Below are positions 22,313 to 30,015 of a stretch of DNA of 49,135 nucleotides, one piece after another. Every line of letters starts with the position of its first letter. Positions within the stretch are counted from its first letter, which is position 1. Both the position numbers and the translations under genes were made by a program. The notes under the pieces were generated by a model that saw only the letters and a program-made list of their open reading frames with translations, searched no databases and had not been told where the DNA came from. Source of the stretch: a virus; IMG/VR virus record IMGVR_UViG_3300042894_001940, positions 1 through 49,135 of that record. One strand, 5' to 3'.

Positions 22313-23199
22313 TTTCTTTTAGACAATTCATTATTCAAGTGTTCAAGTTCTTTAGTTATACTGTGAATCTCAGACTCGAGATTAGCTTTAGTATTACGTT
22401 GAGCTTTTTCCCAATTGGGATCCTCTTTTCCTATAACAACAATATCACGACTCCCTGTTTTCCGTATATTAAGAGTTATTGATTTTGGCAAGTCTTTCAA
22501 ACGAGATTCTAAATTAGACTTTTCTTGTTCAGTGACTTTGATTCTAGCTTTCAATCCATCCAATGATACTTCTAAATTCTTATAGTTCACTCCAGAACAA
22601 GACTGAGTTTGGTATCCTACTCCTGGACGAGTAAATCCATGATGAGTCATGAGACCAGTCTTATCAATAGCAATATCACGCAAACACCATCCACAGGTTC
22701 CTCTGACTTGATTAGGATTAACTGGTTTGATAGCAACAGAAGGAGCTCTACCTTTAGTAGCATTAGTTTTCAAATGATCCATTATATCTTTCAATGGTGC
22801 ATATTCAGAAGCAATTCTAATAGCATATCCAATCAATTCTGATTTGTCTGCTAATTTAGAATATTTCTTGATAATGCCATCCATATTTCTAAAACCTTTG
22901 TCTTTGTAATAGATATCTTCCTCTTCTGTGGCATAAGGAGAAGCATCTCTAGCTTCACGAGACTGGTTGAGAAAAGGATCTCGGTAATGCTTTTCCCAAG
23001 TAGCTTCACAAGAATTATTGAAAATGGTTTTCAGATTATCCAATTCTGCTTTACGAATGCTTCCTTGATCCATAGCATCACGAAGGGTAATTAATGCAGT
23101 GTCAAATTTATCCTTATTCTTTGGAGTCAAAGAATCCAAAGTCAATGTGAAGTTGGGAATTTGAGGCGATTCTGTTAGATATTCGTAAAATGTTTTCAT
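22309..23199 (-). CDS. Candidate head-packaged protein with zinc-finger-like module
   Basis: The 296-residue protein begins MKTFYEYLTES, closely matching the capsid-targeting sequence of T4 internal proteins (for example MKTYQEFIAE), with an LTE site for a prohead protease. A later module CGWCLRDIAIDKTGLMTHH with QSC is a likely zinc site (residues about 166-202), followed by long coils. If targeted, it would be packed in the head and injected. The role is inferred. Confidence 0.45.
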   Translation of the reverse strand: MKTFYEYLTESPQIPNFTLTLDSLTPKNKDKFDTALITLRDAMDQGSIRKAELDNLKTIFNNSCEATWEKHYRDPFLNQSREARDASPYATEEEDIYYKDKGFRNMDGIIKKYSKLADKSELIGYAIRIASEYAPLKDIMDHLKTNATKGRAPSVAIKPVNPNQVRGTCGWCLRDIAIDKTGLMTHHGFTRPGVGYQTQSCSGVNYKNLEVSLDGLKARIKVTEQEKSNLESRLKDLPKSITLNIRKTGSRDIVVIGKEDPNWEKAQRNTKANLESEIHSITKELEHLNNELSKRK

Positions 23200-23229
23200 T
23201 GATTATTCTTAGTAAAGTGTTGTAGTAAG

Positions 23230-23265
23230 TTATTATGGTCCTATTATATCACAGAACCATAATAA
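23230..23265 (-). promoter_or_regulatory. Extended -10 promoter inside a 9-bp dyad
   Basis: Minus-strand TGTGATATAATA has TATAAT at 23243-23248 with an extended TG. The flanking arms TTATTATGG (23230-23238) and CCATAATAA (23257-23265) form a perfect inverted repeat. The same TGTGATATAATA occurs at 34928. Confidence 0.6.
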
Positions 23266-23278
23266 AGTATACTTTTTT

Positions 23279-23482
23279 CTACCCAAGTTTAGCATTACGA
23301 TTAGCTAACTCAGCCTCGATATCCTGCTTCATCTGGAACTGTACTGTACCAGGAATAGCATTGGCAAGAAACGCTAGATGAGTAGTAAGCACATTAATAT
23401 CTACTTTAGTCATATCGTCACCAATCTTGGCAACGTCAGCAGATCCATCTTCCATTAATGAGTATTCTTTAAATGACAACAT
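23279..23482 (-). CDS. Small protein with capsid-targeting-like N-terminus
   Basis: The 67-residue protein begins MLSFKEYSLMED, a capsid-targeting-like start with an LME cleavage-type site. A late-type AATAAATA box lies 22 bases upstream of the ATG, which fits a virion component. Function otherwise unknown. Confidence 0.5.
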   Translation of the reverse strand: MLSFKEYSLMEDGSADVAKIGDDMTKVDINVLTTHLAFLANAIPGTVQFQMKQDIEAELANRNAKLG

Positions 23483-23503
23483 TGTTATTCCTTGAAATAA
23501 ACA

Positions 23504-23511
23504 TATTTATT
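23504..23511 (-). promoter_or_regulatory. Candidate late promoter (AATAAATA)
   Basis: Minus-strand AATAAATA directly upstream of the small capsid-targeting-like gene. Confidence 0.4.
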
Positions 23512-23512
23512 A

Positions 23513-24118
23513 TTAAAGTACTTTCAATGCTTTATGCCAGATTTCTTGGCGTTCGGGAAGTCCTGTAGTGCCACCATTAATCTTCTTAGTCAATGTGACG
23601 AAATCACCTTTATCAGCAACTGTATTCAAATTATGAGTATTCCAGAAGTAGCAAGCAGACTCAATTGCTCCATTAATAGTTTCACAGTAGGCTACGGCTT
23701 CATCAATGGCCATATCAATACTCGAAGCAAACTTTGTGTAGTTTTCTTTACCCGTTAACTGAATTGCTCCTCTACCACAATACAAGAATCCTTCTCCAGA
23801 ATCCTCAGTACCATTACCCATTCTATCTGCATACACTTTATTAGCAATCTTTTCAGGATTACGATGATAGGCTTTAGCTTCTGTTAAAGTAGGGAATCGT
23901 TTTGGCCATACTTTACAGAGTCCTTCTGCACTATAATTGAGGTTTTCTTTGAGGGTATTGAAGCTACCAGATTCATGACCAGTCTGAGCAAGAAATGCTG
24001 CTAGACGTTCTTTGGTGGTAATCTGATATTTGGGAAGAATGATATTAAGTGCTTTGGTTGTATCATTTGGGTTTTTACAAGCTGGGAAGATTTGTTTGAA
24101 CTTGTCTACTGTTATCAT
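23513..24118 (-). CDS. GH19-type endolysin
   Basis: ATG at 24118 follows AGGAG. The 201-residue protein has the GH19 chitinase-like core: FLAQTGHESGSFNTL (catalytic Glu in HES), NLNYSAEGL, RFPTLTEAKAYHRNPEKIAN, YADRMGNGTEDSGEGFLYCG and GRGAIQLTGKENY. It cleaves peptidoglycan glycans. No signal peptide is visible, so it would need the holin to reach the wall. It is likely the main endolysin. Confidence 0.92.
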   Translation of the reverse strand: MITVDKFKQIFPACKNPNDTTKALNIILPKYQITTKERLAAFLAQTGHESGSFNTLKENLNYSAEGLCKVWPKRFPTLTEAKAYHRNPEKIANKVYADRMGNGTEDSGEGFLYCGRGAIQLTGKENYTKFASSIDMAIDEAVAYCETINGAIESACYFWNTHNLNTVADKGDFVTLTKKINGGTTGLPERQEIWHKALKVL

Positions 24119-24126
24119 GTTGTCTC

Positions 24127-24687
24127 CTAATTCCATAAATTTCTAAAATATTTTCCAAAAAGTCTTAGTCCATTGTTTACTCGTTCTTGCATGAACTCGT
24201 ATGCTTCTGAGTCGTTGAACTGTATTAGTACCATATGCTCCCAATCATCATTTACAATGTGTTCAAATGCCCATATCATCTCATCGATGACATAATCCCA
24301 CCGTTTAAAGTAGAACTCATCAGTATCATAAGGTTCTTTGACTCTAGGAGCATTCATAGATTTGATACTATCAGGTACGTCTGAATCATCAACATTAGGA
24401 GCACCATGAAGGTTCACTTTGAATTTCTTTAGCATCTTGAGAATGATAGGGGCCAGAGTATGATCCATACTCCAGGTATCCCAATCATCTATGTGAATTA
24501 CTTCAGTTGGTTTTCTTAATGGATTATTTTCATATGCCCAATTGAGGAAATCATTTACCCAAGTATTTGCTAATTTTTCTCCTAGCTCCCAACATTCGTC
24601 TTCGGTCCAACCAACGTGCTGTAAAAGGTCTGCTAGTTGATAAGGACCAAACCACCAATTTTTAGGTTTCCCTAGATACACTTTCAT
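24127..24687 (-). CDS. Conserved phage protein MKVYLGKPKNW
   Basis: The 186-residue Trp-rich acidic protein starts MKVYLGKPKNWWFGPYQLAD and has DDWDTWSMDHTLAPIIL, a pattern common to conserved hypothetical proteins of many tailed phages. Function unknown. It abuts the phosphoesterase gene. Confidence 0.75.
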   Translation of the reverse strand: MKVYLGKPKNWWFGPYQLADLLQHVGWTEDECWELGEKLANTWVNDFLNWAYENNPLRKPTEVIHIDDWDTWSMDHTLAPIILKMLKKFKVNLHGAPNVDDSDVPDSIKSMNAPRVKEPYDTDEFYFKRWDYVIDEMIWAFEHIVNDDWEHMVLIQFNDSEAYEFMQERVNNGLRLFGKYFRNLWN

Positions 24688-25479
24688 TTATACCTCAATT
24701 GTTTTAGGTTTGTAATTGATAGCAGTATCCTCGTACCCAAGATATCCTCTAGGATTACATACTAGTCTCGTATCACCAAGATAATGATCAAACGGGTCAT
24801 GAGTGTGGCCAGAAATCCATGCTTTGATTTGTGGATGTCCTAATATGAAATAATCAAGATCAGAATGGTATGCCATATTTCTTATATTATTATCATTAAA
24901 TGAACACGATTGTCCTTGAGAAAATCTTTCGCTAAGATTTTTAAAACTAGGAGAATGATGAGTGACCATAACGACTTTATGGAATGCTGGTACTGTTTTG
25001 TTGAAGTATTCCATAGTATTGTAATGCAATTCTACCGATTTACCTGCAGTAAACAATTTACCATCATAGTCAATGCATATATAGTCGTTCATCATCCTAG
25101 CAATAGTTTTCATTGCATAAGAATCATGATTAAAGTTCGTCCAAAGTGTGCCCCCAATAAAAGCAGTATCGCCGATAGCAATACTACTATTATCCAGGAG
25201 ATGAATATTCTTGAGGATATGGAACTTTTCTTTAAAAATTGTGGTCGCATCCAGAATATCTCCATGATAGTGTTCATGATTACCCATAACATAGACAACA
25301 TCATCATAGTTTTGAGATGCCATCTCAAAGAACTCTTTTATACTAGTATAAGACTCTTTTCCTAATTGCTCAAGTACACAAATATCACCGGCAAGAACGA
25401 GAACATCAGCACCATTCTCGTTCACTGGTTCATAGAAACCAAATTCAAGATGGACATCACTCATGACGTCTATTTTCAC
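24688..25479 (-). CDS. Calcineurin-like metallophosphoesterase 2
   Basis: The 263-residue protein has SDVHLEF, LAGDICVL, GNHEHYHG, THHSPSF and SGHTHDP, the complete dimetal site of the family. Substrate is unknown; related phage and bacterial enzymes act on nucleotides or nucleic acids. It is distinct in sequence from the enzyme at 16708. It overlaps the upstream stop by one base. Confidence 0.88.
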   Translation of the reverse strand: MKIDVMSDVHLEFGFYEPVNENGADVLVLAGDICVLEQLGKESYTSIKEFFEMASQNYDDVVYVMGNHEHYHGDILDATTIFKEKFHILKNIHLLDNSSIAIGDTAFIGGTLWTNFNHDSYAMKTIARMMNDYICIDYDGKLFTAGKSVELHYNTMEYFNKTVPAFHKVVMVTHHSPSFKNLSERFSQGQSCSFNDNNIRNMAYHSDLDYFILGHPQIKAWISGHTHDPFDHYLGDTRLVCNPRGYLGYEDTAINYKPKTIEV

Positions 25480-25706
25480 TATAATTCCTCTATTGTAGTA
25501 ATGACTCGAAGATTACCAGCACGGATAACTTCACAGTCATCAAAGTCAATCCACCGACCCGCAGTGTGTTCGACTAATTTAAAACCTGAATTGTCATCAT
25601 CTTTAAGTACCCAAAATTCCTCATCAATCTTACCAGCATACCAATAGGTTCTCATGTTGGCTTTAATGATTTTAACTTTTATTGCTGTCATTACTACTTC
25701 ACACAT
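25479..25706 (-). CDS. Unknown 75-residue protein
   Basis: Small beta-rich protein with WYAGKIDEEFWVLKDDD and WIDFDDCEVI. RBS AGGA before ATG 25706; an internal ATG 15 bases on is possible. No family assigned. Confidence 0.6.
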   Translation of the reverse strand: MCEVVMTAIKVKIIKANMRTYWYAGKIDEEFWVLKDDDNSGFKLVEHTAGRWIDFDDCEVIRAGNLRVITTIEEL

Positions 25707-25715
25707 AATCTAATC

Positions 25716-25949
25716 CTATTCAATAATTGCGGCTATTTCATCTTCATGAACAACATACAACTCACCAGATATCCATTTAGCTTTCTTCCAATTGAGGATA
25801 AGAATATTGCCTAATTCTACTAGGGTAACATCATCACCAAGATTCATTGCTTTTGCTCTAATATTATCATCAGACTCTACACCTTGAATCAATCCAGTGT
25901 ATTCTGGTTTCTGTTTTAACACTAATACGTTTTTGCCTAATACCTGCAT
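25716..25949 (-). CDS. Possible GroES-like co-chaperonin
   Basis: The 77-residue protein follows the GroES outline: MQVLGKNVLVLKQ strand, a short mobile-loop-like segment, LGDDVTLVELGNILILNW and a terminal YVVHEDEIAAII. T4 gp31 replaces host GroES for capsid folding but is longer (111 residues). The match is to a pattern, not to specific catalytic residues. A TATAAATA box at 25962-25969 may make it late. Confidence 0.45.
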   Translation of the reverse strand: MQVLGKNVLVLKQKPEYTGLIQGVESDDNIRAKAMNLGDDVTLVELGNILILNWKKAKWISGELYVVHEDEIAAIIE

Positions 25950-25960
25950 TTTATTCCTTA

Positions 25961-26221
25961 TTATTTATAATCATTGAATGAACCAGTTAACAAATTCATT
26001 CGAAACTCCTCGATCATCCAAAGAGCAGTTTTAGCATCGACACCATTCGATACAGTCAAAAGCAATCCTTCTTTGGTGTAAGCAAGAGTAAGAGCCAAAT
26101 CTATTTCGTCTCTAATCTCGTTCATTTGTTCGTAATACTCATCATCAAGTTGCTTTTGGAATTCAGCATCAGATGGTTTTTCTTTTTCCTTCTTACTTAC
26201 TAGTTGGATCAAATCGCTCAT
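25961..26221 (-). CDS. Unknown 86-residue protein
   Basis: Acidic helical protein (EYYEQMNEIRDEIDLALTLA). Its ATG overlaps the upstream TGA. No family recognised. Confidence 0.65.
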   Translation of the reverse strand: MSDLIQLVSKKEKEKPSDAEFQKQLDDEYYEQMNEIRDEIDLALTLAYTKEGLLLTVSNGVDAKTALWMIEEFRMNLLTGSFNDYK

Positions 26222-26376
26222 TTCAGTTCCTTAGCATTTTGTTGTTTACAATGACCAATACATTTTGGTGCTGTCTTACCAAAAGCACAACACCAATCAT
26301 TATACTTTATCAATCTAGAATCTTTAGGGTGTCCTGCAACATGATGGAATTTACATCCTTTGCAATGCTTTGTCAT
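26218..26376 (-). CDS. 52-residue Cys/His-rich protein
   Basis: MTKHCKGCKFHHVAGHPKDS, then WCCAFGKTAPKCIGHC: six Cys and several His suggest a zinc-binding mini-protein. Overlaps both neighbours by 4 bases. Confidence 0.65.
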   Translation of the reverse strand: MTKHCKGCKFHHVAGHPKDSRLIKYNDWCCAFGKTAPKCIGHCKQQNAKELK

Positions 26377-26558
26377 AACATTGATTCCGCTTTCTTCTTG
26401 AGTTTAGCATCCCATCTTACCAAGTACTCTTCAAGTTTATCAGCATCCCAAACTCCATCCTTGGAAGGTGGAATATAACCAGAATATTCTGCCATCTCAA
26501 CCTGAATTTTTGAGCAACCAAGTCTCTCCATTATCTCTTTTATTGATACGGTTTTCAT
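26373..26558 (-). CDS. Small helix-turn-helix protein
   Basis: The 61-residue protein (TVSIKEIMERLGCSKIQVEM, then SGYIPPSKDGVWDADKLEEY) looks like a MerR- or excisionase-type winged helix. It may regulate transcription. It overlaps the upstream gene by 62 bases, which is long for this operon. Confidence 0.5.
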   Translation of the reverse strand: MKTVSIKEIMERLGCSKIQVEMAEYSGYIPPSKDGVWDADKLEEYLVRWDAKLKKKAESML

Positions 26559-26970
26559 TGTAATCCTTGAATAAATTAACTATGATTTCAGATGCCTGAA
26601 TAGCATCTTCTTTATCCAAATACAGCAGTCCATTTTTCAATAACCAATTGTCAAATGCATCTTCGGACCAAGTATAACCAGTATATCCATTAGGTCCCAT
26701 ATTTGGAAAGTAGTATGGAGTTCCATGATAAGGTTTTTCAGTTTCAGGAAATCCAAATGGTCTGGTAAGTTCTTTTACTAAATTCATCTTACCATCATCC
26801 CATGCGTAACTGACAATACCTTGCTCATTGTAATTAGCATAAGTTCTTTCTGCACAATCGAAAGTGGTGCCAATAAAGTTATAACCAGAACTAATGGTAT
26901 AATCTGTTGCCACAATAGCAACTTTAATACCATTGTCAGTGACGTAAGTTTTTCCAATCTCAATTTTCAT
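26497..26970 (-). CDS. Unknown 157-residue protein
   Basis: Starts MKIEIGKTYVTDNGIKVAIV, beta-rich first half, with a WLLKNGLLYLDKEDAIQASE segment. No family recognised. The C-terminal 20 residues overlap the next gene in another frame. Confidence 0.65.
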   Translation of the reverse strand: MKIEIGKTYVTDNGIKVAIVATDYTISSGYNFIGTTFDCAERTYANYNEQGIVSYAWDDGKMNLVKELTRPFGFPETEKPYHGTPYYFPNMGPNGYTGYTWSEDAFDNWLLKNGLLYLDKEDAIQASEIIVNLFKDYNENRINKRDNGETWLLKNSG

Positions 26971-27218
26971 AGTTTAGTATAGTTGTGTTTGCTGATTGAA
27001 TTGTGACAATGAACACCATTAATCCAAGTAGGATCTTTAGATAATCCATCATTATGTTGTTTATTTTGAACATCAATCAAATGAGCAGTTGCATTAGCTT
27101 CTTTGATTTGAGTAAGCACTTGATTGAATTGCATAGTATCCACCATTGATTCTAGGTCTTGTCTGTACTTGATATTACTGTTGATAATGTAGTTAATTAC
27201 CGTTGGATTTATTTTCAT
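26967..27218 (-). CDS. Unknown 83-residue protein
   Basis: RBS AGGAA. Asn-rich helical protein (MKINPTVINYIINSNIKYRQ). Overlaps the following gene by 4 bases and the preceding one by 26. Confidence 0.6.
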   Translation of the reverse strand: MKINPTVINYIINSNIKYRQDLESMVDTMQFNQVLTQIKEANATAHLIDVQNKQHNDGLSKDPTWINGVHCHNSISKHNYTKL

Positions 27219-27396
27219 TCTTGAGTTCCTTTCCTAATTCATGTTCAACTAAACACTTATCTATTTCCATTCTAAATATTTCATACTTCAATCGTTTTAC
27301 TTCATCTTCAAGTCGGAACAATTGATCGTATTTGACTTGTAAATTACAATACAATCTTGATTGTTCTTCTCTAAGTTTGTTAATTATATCAGACAT
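27193..27396 (-). CDS. Coiled-coil protein, 67 residues
   Basis: Heptad-like charged helix through most of the protein (LREEQSRLYCNLQVKYDQLF). It overlaps both neighbours. Function unknown. Confidence 0.55.
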   Translation of the reverse strand: MSDIINKLREEQSRLYCNLQVKYDQLFRLEDEVKRLKYEIFRMEIDKCLVEHELGKELKNENKSNGN

Positions 27397-27589
27397 CACA
27401 TTTTGCTCTTAACATCATATTGACAAAGTACTTTCTAACACGAGTATAATCGACCATCATCTCGATTATTAGAATGATGAAGAATGCTGCAACAACAAAG
27501 AATCCTGAAGTAGCAATGTAATAGAAAAATGGTAGTATAGTAAGTACTAATAGACCATCGATGAATCTGATAAGACGCAAGCCACTCAT
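27389..27589 (-). CDS. Two-span membrane protein
   Basis: ATG at 27589 with GGAGAGA upstream is preferred over a longer frame. The 66-residue product has spans at about 9-25 and 27-44 and a basic tail. Confidence 0.6.
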   Translation of the reverse strand: MSGLRLIRFIDGLLVLTILPFFYYIATSGFFVVAAFFIILIIEMMVDYTRVRKYFVNMMLRAKCDV

Positions 27590-27744
27590 TATTTTCTCTC
27601 CAATGCAGAAATTACACCCCAAACACCAATAGCAATGCCAACAAATGCTATAGCAAGTTCTGTTGGCATATCAACAATGCCTTCTAAGTTTACTGCACTG
27701 AATATAATAAACAGTGCTAGTATGAATCTGATTTGACCTTTCAT
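27589..27744 (-). CDS. 51-residue membrane protein
   Basis: MKGQIRFILALFIIFSAVNL and IAFVGIAIGVWGVISAL make two short spans. TAATG overlap with the following gene. Confidence 0.6.
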   Translation of the reverse strand: MKGQIRFILALFIIFSAVNLEGIVDMPTELAIAFVGIAIGVWGVISALERK

Positions 27745-27751
27745 GTGATTC

Positions 27752-27925
27752 CTAATTGTAGTGACTAAAATCTTCTAATTCTGATACCAATCCATCAAAG
27801 TCTTCTTCGTGACCAAGGATATCAGAGAGTTCTTCAATGATATCTATGTCAACTCCAAAGTCTTCAGATAACGATTCCAAGTACTGATCGCGACTTTCAA
27901 AACCATATTCTGTGTATATGCTCAT
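27752..27925 (-). CDS. Acidic 57-residue protein
   Basis: Strongly acidic (SEDFGVDIDIIEELSDILGH). Such small acidic early proteins can be DNA mimics or host inhibitors, but nothing proves that here. Confidence 0.6.
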   Translation of the reverse strand: MSIYTEYGFESRDQYLESLSEDFGVDIDIIEELSDILGHEEDFDGLVSELEDFSHYN

Positions 27926-27926
27926 C

Positions 27927-28061
27927 TTAGTTCTCCAACGACAACATAAATGCGATAATGTCTTTCACTTCTTCAGTAGTGATTCCTGCATCAAGAGCAA
28001 TGTCTCTAACAGACATACCAGCAAAATACATATTGACTACTTCTTCTTGAAACTCTTTCAT
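27927..28061 (-). CDS. 44-residue helix-turn-helix-like early protein
   Basis: MYFAGMSVRDIALDAGITTE resembles a homeodomain-like or resolvase-type HTH. It is first behind promoter copy 8 with leader GAAGAGGAATTATAAA. Confidence 0.6.
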   Translation of the reverse strand: MKEFQEEVVNMYFAGMSVRDIALDAGITTEEVKDIIAFMLSLEN

Positions 28062-28099
28062 TTTATAATTCCTCTTCAAATTTTTATTAACTTACGGCT

Positions 28100-28127
28100 A
28101 TTATCAATCATTTGACCAAAAGGTCAA
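28100..28127 (-). promoter_or_regulatory. Repeated early promoter, copy 8
   Basis: Minus-strand TTGACC (28122-28127), 16 bases, GATAAT (28100-28105). The -35 is one arm of TTGACCTTTTGGTCAA. Confidence 0.85.
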
Positions 28128-28138
28128 CATTTATATTC

Positions 28139-28237
28139 TTAAAAAGATGCCATGCCAAAAACAACCATTGCTACGAATGGTGATGCATATGCGATGGTGT
28201 ATGATACCAACTTAACAAATATTTCTAATTCTAACAT
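28139..28237 (-). CDS. 32-residue membrane peptide
   Basis: MLELEIFVKLVSYTIAYASP with FVAMVVFGMASF; one span. First and only gene between promoter copies 8 and 9, with GAAGAGGAACTGGATA as leader. Confidence 0.55.
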   Translation of the reverse strand: MLELEIFVKLVSYTIAYASPFVAMVVFGMASF

Positions 28238-28273
28238 TATCCAGTTCCTCTTCAAAATTTCTATCTTACGGCT

Positions 28274-28301
28274 ATTATCCTTGATTATATGAAAAGGTCA
28301 A
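28274..28301 (-). promoter_or_regulatory. Repeated early promoter, copy 9
   Basis: Minus-strand TTGACC (28296-28301), 16 bases, GATAAT (28274-28279), AGCCGTAAG. Confidence 0.85.
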
Positions 28302-28337
28302 CAGGCAAATGAAAATAAATTTCCTCCAGACAATAAA

Positions 28338-28361
28338 AAAGCCAGTACAAAGACTGGCTTT
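28338..28361 (-). terminator. Intrinsic terminator after RNA ligase gene
   Basis: AAAGCCAGT / ACTGGCTTT stem, six-base loop, followed on the minus strand by TTTATTG. Confidence 0.9.
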
Positions 28362-28378
28362 ATCAATATGTCATCAAG

Positions 28379-29425
28379 TTACTTTTCGTTCAGTAGGAAC
28401 TTCTGCGAGATTGCCTTGAATGAGAACTGACCATCAGTCCGTTTGAACACCAAACCTTCTCTAACCTTAGCATTAATCGATGGACCATCAGCCATCTCCA
28501 ATAGGTCTTCGATGTTACCACTTTCTAATGGTCCTAATCCAAGTGCTGGAGCAGTATCACCAGTATAACCCAAATTTCGTAATTTTTGAATGGCTTCCAT
28601 TCTATCTGCCCAAACAAAATAGCATTGGTTGTCTATGTCAAAGATATCGAAGATAAAAAACTTATGAGAATCAAATCCTTCTTTATTACCTTGAATACCT
28701 GGACCCATCAATTCGCCTTGTACAGCAATATTCTCATTCAGTTCAATCAATGCTTTCAGTAATCCAGTCGACTTGGCAATCTCAACAAACGAATTGCCTT
28801 CTTGCTCAAGTTCCAAATCTAAGTTTCTTGAACAGACACCTACCAAACCAGCATTATGATAAACGGTACAAGATGAACCATCCAACTTCAAAGATACTTC
28901 AAAATGCACTTGATCTTGATACGCTTGAGCAATGTCGTGTACTAGGTTCTGGCATCTTTCTTGGTCAGTCTTACGGATAAATGCAGGAAAATTACCTTTC
29001 ATTTGACCACGAAGATTTGCGGGAATAGGAGCTTCCCATTTCTGAACATTCAAAAAATCAGATACATCTATAGTTTCTGCTAAGTCTGGCAAATAACTAT
29101 CATATTCAGTAGAATCCAAGAGATTCATCGGTAATATCAATCCCTGAGAAACTTGACCTTTCAACTTGACAGTTCTTAATCGTTCACCCTTAACGCCATT
29201 ATATTCTCTAGGCTCTTTACCTTTAGATAAGAATGGAGCAATCACATGTGGAATCCAAGAATCGATTTCGGCATATAGTACTAAATCGCCCACATTATAT
29301 TTTCCTACTTGGTCAACAACCCACCAACCTTTAACTCGGTATGCACAAATCAAATCAGCACCAGGAATAGATTTGACTTCAACTACTGGATTGATAGTAA
29401 CCATTTTTCTAAATTCTACAGGCAT
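28379..29425 (-). CDS. RNA ligase (Rnl/DRB0094-like)
   Basis: ATG at 29425 follows GAGGAGA. The 348-residue protein has an N-terminal OB-like region and a nucleotidyltransferase core: motif I KLDGSSCTVY (lysine is adenylated), motif III FFIFDIFDI, motif IV EGLVFKR and motif V SFKAIS. RNA ligases of phages repair cleaved tRNAs or other RNA breaks. No Pnk partner is in the window. It is closed by a terminator. Confidence 0.85.
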   Translation of the reverse strand: MPVEFRKMVTINPVVEVKSIPGADLICAYRVKGWWVVDQVGKYNVGDLVLYAEIDSWIPHVIAPFLSKGKEPREYNGVKGERLRTVKLKGQVSQGLILPMNLLDSTEYDSYLPDLAETIDVSDFLNVQKWEAPIPANLRGQMKGNFPAFIRKTDQERCQNLVHDIAQAYQDQVHFEVSLKLDGSSCTVYHNAGLVGVCSRNLDLELEQEGNSFVEIAKSTGLLKALIELNENIAVQGELMGPGIQGNKEGFDSHKFFIFDIFDIDNQCYFVWADRMEAIQKLRNLGYTGDTAPALGLGPLESGNIEDLLEMADGPSINAKVREGLVFKRTDGQFSFKAISQKFLLNEK

Positions 29426-29436
29426 ATAAGTTCTCC

Positions 29437-29652
29437 TCAAATTTCAATTAATATATTAGCTCGATCCCAATCTACATATTCCCAATCAGGTTTTGTTATA
29501 ACTTTGTATCTAGCAGAAGTGCCTAGTTTATAGCATCGTTCATTTAATGAGTTTACTATAGCTATAGCACTACTTAATGATCTAGCACTTTGGGTAGGAG
29601 TTTTTAATTTCTCATTAATTATAAGATAATCGTCAGTCTTTTCAAAATACAT
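29437..29652 (-). CDS. Unknown 71-residue protein
   Basis: ATG at 29652 follows GAGG. Basic soluble protein (MYFEKTDDYLIINEKLKTPT). Overlap with the upstream gene is avoided from this view only by 7 bases. No family recognised. Confidence 0.6.
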   Translation of the reverse strand: MYFEKTDDYLIINEKLKTPTQSARSLSSAIAIVNSLNERCYKLGTSARYKVITKPDWEYVDWDRANILIEI

Positions 29653-29659
29653 TACAACC

Positions 29660-29845
29660 TCAATGAAGGGTCTGGCCATTTCTCATGACACCACATACTC
29701 CGGCAATATATTGTTTGAGTGTTTCATGAGCAATCATATCGGCAAAATTTTCCAGTGGGATTTTTAAGTCGTTGTCTGACGATATAACTCCATCATCAGA
29801 CACATTGAATCCAGCCTTTGCTGCATAATCGTGTAACCAATACAT
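29660..29845 (-). CDS. Unknown 61-residue protein
   Basis: MYWLHDYAAKAGFNVSDDG; ATG overlaps the stop of the lipoprotein gene (TAATG). No family recognised. Confidence 0.6.
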   Translation of the reverse strand: MYWLHDYAAKAGFNVSDDGVISSDNDLKIPLENFADMIAHETLKQYIAGVCGVMRNGQTLH

Positions 29846-30009
29846 TACCAATGTCTCATGTGATGATGGTGATGATTATATCCATGCCAATAATTATGAT
29901 GGCTAGGATACACCACAACAGGATTAGGATTATATCCGTGATAAGAAGTTGGATGCACTACACATCCAGTAGATACAAACAAGGCTAAAATACAGAATAG
30001 TTTCTTCAT
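29845..30009 (-). CDS. Small His-rich lipoprotein
   Basis: The 54-residue protein has a lipoprotein signal (MKKLFCILALFVSTGC, lipobox STGC with Cys16) and a mature part with about a dozen histidines, ending NHHHHHMRHW. It would be anchored to the host envelope and could bind metal; it could also be an outer-membrane spanin subunit. It sits just upstream of a membrane-free operon, after DHFR. Confidence 0.6.
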   Translation of the reverse strand: MKKLFCILALFVSTGCVVHPTSYHGYNPNPVVVYPSHHNYWHGYNHHHHHMRHW

Positions 30010-30015
30010 AATTCC

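Noticed and set aside
24910-25365. 151-codon plus-strand frame opposite the second phosphoesterase
   Set aside because: The minus strand carries intact catalytic motifs; the plus frame is a codon-bias shadow.
25962-25969. Late promoter TATAAATA before the GroES-like gene
   Set aside because: It is formed by the last codons and stop of the upstream gene and lies only 13 bases from the ATG, so it could be chance; kept as a note only.
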